Source: Prochloron sp. SulCav_FS08_3_32_3330 (GTDB taxonomy: Bacteria; Cyanobacteriota; Cyanobacteriia; Cyanobacteriales; DYNF01). From it: a stretch of DNA of 46,137 bases. The DNA lies in NCBI GenBank assembly GCA_020721205.1, contig DYNF01000020.1, positions 8,521 to 54,657 on the forward strand, in the 5' to 3' direction. The notes beneath the pieces are model-generated. The model ran no database searches. It had not been told where the DNA came from and was given only the letters and a program-made list of their open reading frames with translations. Made by a program: the position numbers and the translations under genes. Shown here one piece after another: positions 42,801 to 46,137 of the stretch. Every line of letters begins with the position of its first letter. The stretch's first letter is position 1.

Positions 42801-44351
42801 ACTATCCTGAATAAAAAACACTTCCCTAATATTTTCCGCAATTTGACGGAAATTTTCCTCACTTGTGTATAATTTTTTCTTAGTTTCTTTCGTTTTAGTC
42901 ACATCCCTACCAACACAATAAATCAGAGTTTCTTCGTAGGGATAAGCCATCCAAGAAATCCAAGCATAAGTACCATCAGCTTTACGGTAACGATTTTCAA
43001 AATTAATACTAGGAATACCCTGACTAAGTTTATTAACTTCTGCGATAGTTGCCTCTATATCATCAGGATGTAACAAAGTAAAAAAGGAGTTATTTAAAAT
43101 AAAATCCTCTGAATATTTTAATATTTTACAAAAAGTTAAATTAACCCGTTTAAAATAACCATCAACTCCAGCAATACCAAATAGATCTAAAGATAAATTA
43201 AAAAAGCGATCTAATTCTTCTTTTGCTTGACAACGCTGAACTTCTGTCGCAATAATATTAGCAACAGACTGACAAAAATTAACATCATCGCAAGTAAAAT
43301 CATGCTGTTTTATGGTATAGATAACTAATAATCCAAAAGGGTTATTTTGACCCGCAATAATGGTACTAATCCCGCTAATAATTCCCTCATTATGTAAAAA
43401 AGGTGTCCCACTAAAACGAGTTTCTAGGCGTAAATCTTTAACAATAACAGATTGTTTGATTAAAAGAGTATAACCTGCTTGAAATTGAGGATCTGCCCTC
43501 ATAATTGTGTTACCAATCCAATTTTTATTCCAGCCAATTCCATCTCTTAAAATAAACGACGCACCATTAGGAGATAATTCTAAAATACCACAATAAGGAA
43601 CTTTAAAAAAATCTGAAATAACTTTAATTGCTTGTTTAATTAAGGTATTCAAATCATTATGATAAAGAGCATATTGACCTAATTCAGCTAATAAAGTTTG
43701 AGCCTTTTCTTTTTGTTTTAATTCCTGTTCAATCTGTTTTTGTTTAATCAGTTGATAATTTAATTTTTCATAAAGTTTTGCCTGTTTAATCGCAATAGAA
43801 AGATGAATAGCTAAATTTTTTAATAAGTCTAATTCCGAATTTTTCCAATAACGAATAGAAGAACATTGTTGAGCCACTAATAAACCCCAAAGAGCTTTTT
43901 TTTCAGGATTATTTATTGTTGTTTGATGCTCAATTTCCACAATAGGAATAATTAAAGTTGCCCTCACTTGCATTTTTGCCAAAATTTCCAGATAACAAGG
44001 AGATAAATTAGCTTTATCAATATCATTAATTACCTGTATTCTCCCATTTTGATAACATTCTATCCATTCTTCCACAAAACAATGATCATTAATTTTATGC
44101 CCTAATAAATGTTTCCATTTTCCCGTAACAGACTCCGCCACAATCACCCCATGACCATCAGATTCTAATTTATAAATAATTACCCTTTCCGTTTTGAGAA
44201 ATTGCTGAATTTCTGTCACCGTAGTTTGTAAAATATCATCAAGATTAAGAGTTTGACTCAGTTTCAATGCCAGATCAAAGAGTAATTTTTCTCGTTGAAT
44301 TTGTCGTAAAGAGTTAACATCTAAGGGTAATTGAGGTGGAGAGTATTTCAT
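39897..44351 (-). CDS. Large sensor kinase: DXCF cyanobacteriochrome GAF, GAF, multiple PAS, HisKA_2
   Basis: A 1484-residue soluble sensor kinase. The first GAF (about 18-190) looks like a bilin-binding cyanobacteriochrome: DHCF at 89-92 (first Cys C91) and the canonical Cys C119 in '[22 protein letters not shown]', spaced by 28 residues as in TePixJ. This suggests a blue/green-type photosensor. A second GAF follows (about 220-375), then about seven PAS/PAC modules (about 380-1240), and a HisKA_2 DHp domain with the HHRVKNN motif at 1293-1299 and a HATPase domain ('[12 protein letters not shown]', 'DNGKGMPE'). There is no membrane segment or HAMP. The two response-regulator kinases downstream are likely partners. 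Chromophore binding is inferred. Confidence 0.88.
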   Translation of the reverse strand: MKYSPPQLPLDVNSLRQIQREKLLFDLALKLSQTLNLDDILQTTVTEIQQFLKTERVIIYKLESDGHGVIVAESVTGKWKHLLGHKINDHCFVEEWIECYQNGRIQVINDIDKANLSPCYLEILAKMQVRATLIIPIVEIEHQTTINNPEKKALWGLLVAQQCSSIRYWKNSELDLLKNLAIHLSIAIKQAKLYEKLNYQLIKQKQIEQELKQKEKAQTLLAELGQYALYHNDLNTLIKQAIKVISDFFKVPYCGILELSPNGASFILRDGIGWNKNWIGNTIMRADPQFQAGYTLLIKQSVIVKDLRLETRFSGTPFLHNEGIISGISTIIAGQNNPFGLLVIYTIKQHDFTCDDVNFCQSVANIIATEVQRCQAKEELDRFFNLSLDLFGIAGVDGYFKRVNLTFCKILKYSEDFILNNSFFTLLHPDDIEATIAEVNKLSQGIPSINFENRYRKADGTYAWISWMAYPYEETLIYCVGRDVTKTKETKKKLYTSEENFRQIAENIREVFFIQDSQSQKLTYVSPAFEDVWGIPCETLYLNPSLWFERIHPEDREVVKDQFENPLAQTSSNKEYRIMRPDGEIRWLWCRTFTVNNPLGEPYRIVGIAEDITQRKIAEEELKTLNEELEKRVKERTEDLQYTTSRLMALMENLQMGVLVKDEKGEVILANQALENIFNGTNEDSQYFEKSKLVYFFPSNYESIFANNYPFQERYQEIITNRQVVMDEEYTLNNGKTIEQSYVPIFVNNQYAGNLWMYRDITPTKKVEIALRESETKFRTFIQTAGTVIIVLSSDYRILEWNESAERISGYDRQEVLGENYLLLFLSPQDRKVTVELIDELINHGEEIKHYESNFLAKDGSQKLMLWNLNALQNGNNNAVGVIICGHEITVTEKALKESEERFRGIFDQAAVGIIQISISGQFIVVNDKFLQIIQTKKDKLTKRNFQDIIHPDDVSEALTYLSHLLTKIHSNISIETRVICEDNTIRWVNLTMSLVWESTKFPKYFIGIIQDINDRFIAEEALWDSEERFRAIFEQAAVGMSICNLDGGFFRVNQKFCEIVGYSHFELLQRTFYDITAVKYRDENQKYISQLLAGERDNYSMEKCYVCKDGTVCWVNVLVSLMRDHTRQPKYFIYVVENISDRKEAERLQGELMRRNNSIVEALGEIVYDRLIPQKKMHWEGHYEKVLGYSKAEIGTDEASWLERVYPDDLPSVIAEFKRAFGENKIYDLEYRYRHQDGSYRWIYDRGVMHGKYQGEPTQVIGVMRDITQRKQAEEKLRASLSEKEVLLKEIHHRVKNNLYVISSLLNIQSTYVEDPAVIEFFQDSKNRIQTMAMIHEQLYQSDDLAQIDFKEYLHRLVNNLLSSYNPDPDRIKAIIDVESLHLDLEIAIPCGLLINELVTNAFKHAFATKNSGKLKISLHQDETQKIHLIVEDNGKGMPENINLEEADSLGLRLVRILTEQLDGELTFQTSSKGTSFHLEILS

Positions 44352-44456
44352 GATTATTTATCCGTCATTGATTATTTGACTTTTTTTCACTCTTACCCTT
44401 ATAATAATAAATTTCGGGCAAATTTTAAATTATAGAAATAGGAGAATTATTAATAT

Positions 44457-45065
44457 ATGTCTCGATATAGAGGTCCACGCCTTAGAATTGTACGTCGTTT
44501 AGGGGAATTACCCGGTTTATCTCGTAAAAAACCCCGTCGTGCTTATCCCCCCGGACAACATGGACAAGCGCGCAAAAAACGTTCTGAATATGCAATCCGT
44601 TTAGAAGAAAAACAAAAACTCCGTTTCAATTATGGAGTAACCGAAAAACAGTTAGTTCGCTATGTGAAAAAAGCTCGTCGTGCTACGGGTTCTACTGGTA
44701 CAAGCTTATTACAACTCTTAGAAATGCGCCTAGATAATACGGTTTTCCGTTTAGGCATGGCTGGAACAATTCCCGCCGCCCGTCAATTAGTCAATCATGG
44801 TCATGTGATCGTAAATGGCAGAGTCGTGGATATTGCTAGTTATAGCTGTCGTCCCGGCGATGTAATCACCGTCCGCGATCGGGAGGCTTCTCGTCGTCAA
44901 GTTCAAACGAATATGGAATATCCGGGTTTATCTAACTTACCCAGCCATCTTGAATTTGATAAAAATACGATGATCGGCAAAGTTAATGGAATCATTGAAA
45001 GAGAATGGATCGCTTTACAAATTAATGAACTGTTAGTTGTTGAGTATTATTCTCGTAAGGTCTAG
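44457..45065 (+). CDS. rpsD: 30S ribosomal protein S4
   Basis: A 202-residue primary 16S-rRNA-binding protein. '[21 protein letters not shown]' at the N terminus and the S4 domain '[36 protein letters not shown]' (about 91-126) are unmistakable. It is the short cyanobacterial/chloroplast type without the zinc-binding cysteines. AGGAG precedes the start. It is monocistronic, with a strong terminator at 45302-45344. Confidence 0.98.
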   Translation: MSRYRGPRLRIVRRLGELPGLSRKKPRRAYPPGQHGQARKKRSEYAIRLEEKQKLRFNYGVTEKQLVRYVKKARRATGSTGTSLLQLLEMRLDNTVFRLGMAGTIPAARQLVNHGHVIVNGRVVDIASYSCRPGDVITVRDREASRRQVQTNMEYPGLSNLPSHLEFDKNTMIGKVNGIIEREWIALQINELLVVEYYSRKV

Positions 45066-45413
45066 GCTGTGGTTTGAGCTAATTTCTTTAGCCTTAACAA
45101 GCATCACAAAAGAAAACAAATCAATTCAATCCTTTTTGTTTAGTAGCAAAAGGTAGGTAAGATAGTACCGAAATACAGAGTATTACTAGAGTTTTCTAGT
45201 ATTTACTTAGTTAAAATCTATCTGTTATATAAATTTATTACAAAAATGCTTTTATTTTAAGGGAATCCGTCAGAACTTAACCTTATTTTTAAAATTTCAA
45301 TAAAAGAGTAGGGGCTTAACATTGTTAAGCCCCTACTCTTTTTTATCCTTGAGGATTTTCTGTTAAACTAAACTTGGAATCTAAAATTAATCATTAAATC
45401 AGGAGGTTAAAAT
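45066..45413. other. 348-bp gap between rpsD and bolA
   Basis: No coding frame was seen. It holds the rpsD 3' region, the terminator at 45302-45344 and presumably the bolA promoter. Nothing else was recognised. Confidence 0.5.
45302..45344. terminator. Strong bidirectional-type terminator
   Basis: AAAAGAGTAGGGGCTTAAC pairs perfectly with GTTAAGCCCCTACTCTTTT around a 4-nt loop, followed by T. It has 19-bp arms. Confidence 0.9.
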
Positions 45414-45665
45414 TTGGTCAGTTTAAAAGAAGTGGAAAACCGGATTAAAAGTCAGATACCCGATGCGCAAGTTGTGGTAAATGACTTAACAGGAGGTGGA
45501 GATCACCTTGAAGCCGTAGTAGTTTCCTCCGAATTTGTCGGCAAAACCAAAGTTAAACAACATCAGTTAGTTTATCGTGCATTACAAGCAGAAATGGCTT
45601 CAGAAGCGATTCATGCTTTAGCACTAAAAACCTATACTCCTTCAGATTGGCAAGAAGTGAGATAA
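45414..45665 (+). CDS. bolA: BolA family protein
   Basis: An 83-residue BolA/IbaG-like protein: '[51 protein letters not shown]' with the conserved histidine in 'KQHQLVY'. BolA proteins pair with CGFS monothiol glutaredoxins around a [2Fe-2S] cluster; the next gene, 71 bp downstream, encodes just such a glutaredoxin. The start is a TTG at 45414 with a perfect AGGAGG at 45401-45406, 7 nt away. Confidence 0.93.
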   Translation: MVSLKEVENRIKSQIPDAQVVVNDLTGGGDHLEAVVVSSEFVGKTKVKQHQLVYRALQAEMASEAIHALALKTYTPSDWQEVR

Positions 45666-45736
45666 CCTGTTTAATTTTTATTACAATTAAACTTGACCTT
45701 GTTTAAACCATTATTATTATTCAATTCTCAAAAATT

Positions 45737-46060
45737 ATGAATCCAGAAGTAAAAACTCGTCTTGATCAACTTGTGAATGACAATAAAATTGTTGTTTTCA
45801 TGAAAGGAACAAAATTAATGCCTCAATGTGGTTTTTCTAACAATGTGGTGCAGATTCTTAACGTATTAGGTGTACCTTTTGAAACCGTTAATGTTTTAGA
45901 AGATTCAGATATTCGTCAGGGTATAAAAGAATATTCAAGTTGGCCCACGATTCCTCAAGTTTATATTAATGGGGAATTTGTTGGTGGTTCTGATATTCTG
46001 ATTGAATTATATCAAAGTGGTGAACTTCAACAAATGGCTGAAGTAGCCCTTGCTTCTTAA
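45737..46060 (+). CDS. grxD: Monothiol glutaredoxin (Grx4/CGFS type)
   Basis: A 107-residue glutaredoxin with the CGFS active site in '[16 protein letters not shown]', '[20 protein letters not shown]' (cis-Pro and GG glutathione-binding motif) and 'HFTP'-less cyanobacterial layout. It stores or transfers [2Fe-2S] clusters and may sense iron status with BolA. Gene order bolA-grxD supports joint function. The start at 45737 gives '[13 protein letters not shown]', typical of the family. Confidence 0.95.
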   Translation: MNPEVKTRLDQLVNDNKIVVFMKGTKLMPQCGFSNNVVQILNVLGVPFETVNVLEDSDIRQGIKEYSSWPTIPQVYINGEFVGGSDILIELYQSGELQQMAEVALAS

Positions 46061-46087
46061 GATTACCCAACTTTTTGAAAAAGTTTG

Positions 46088-46137
46088 TAGGGTGGGGTGC
46101 GACCCGTTCTAGCAAAAATCTAAGGATAAAACCTGAA
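46088..46137. repeat. Possible left arm of a GTAGGGTGGG-type palindrome, cut by the window
   Basis: TGTAGGGTGGGGTGCGACCC resembles the arm of the palindromes at 18221-18374, but the partner arm lies beyond the edge. Confidence 0.35.

Noticed and set aside
1-46137. tRNA, rRNA, tmRNA or an intact insertion sequence
   Set aside because: No cloverleaf, rRNA-like stretch or transposase motif was recognised by eye; a tRNAscan/Infernal run would be decisive.

Overview
The window is chromosomal DNA of a low-GC unicellular cyanobacterium. Evidence: a photosystem I gene (psaE), an inducible NDH-1/CO2-uptake cluster (ndhF3-ndhD3-cupA-cupS with a LysR regulator in front), a cyanobacteriochrome-type sensor kinase, scattered GCGATCGC (HIP1-like) octamers, and many short palindromic and heptamer intergenic repeats. 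A Cyanobacterium/Geminocystis-like host would fit, but this is inference. No rRNA, tRNA, CRISPR array, prophage or intact transposase was seen.

Layout. 1-5 kb: edge of a truncated gene, an M3 oligopeptidase, a small orphan antitoxin-like protein, a DUF6391-like protein, psaE and mutM. 5-10 kb: wecB behind a stepwise-expanding repeat, a HepT/MntA toxin-antitoxin pair, two small unrecognised envelope proteins, pyrB and a GerMN-type lipoprotein. 10-14 kb: a Crp-family regulator, an M61 peptidase, a nested MITE and an ilvE-type aminotransferase. 14.1-21.7 kb: a compact cluster of four P-loop GTPase-like proteins and a 1032-aa membrane protein, arranged divergently around a perfect 34-bp palindrome. 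This is the most unusual region. 21.8-22.8 kb: hicB, a truncated hicA remnant and a Uma2 nuclease. 23-30 kb: ndhR-like regulator and the NDH-1MS CO2-uptake genes. 30-37 kb: yidD, a secreted 5'-nucleotidase, an RRM protein with a small GTG-started basic ORF behind it, a membrane-anchored helical-repeat protein and argJ. 36.6-37.5 kb: six tandem ~148-bp units, each with four hairpins. 37.5-44.4 kb: three signalling genes, headed by a 1484-aa kinase with a DXCF cyanobacteriochrome GAF domain. 44.4 kb to end: rpsD, bolA and a monothiol glutaredoxin.

How the genes work together. The ndhR-cupS block forms one carbon-concentrating unit; a promoter with inverted repeats between its -35 and -10 boxes suggests repression by the adjacent LysR protein. 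The GTPase cluster has the look of a multi-GTPase membrane or conflict system: several small GTPases plus a large membrane protein with an N-terminal domain reminiscent of GTPase-associated protein 1 (GAP1) families. The intergenic regions show at least four repeat families inserted into one another, including a MITE with 18-bp terminal inverted repeats and a 9-bp target duplication whose core matches the six-unit array.
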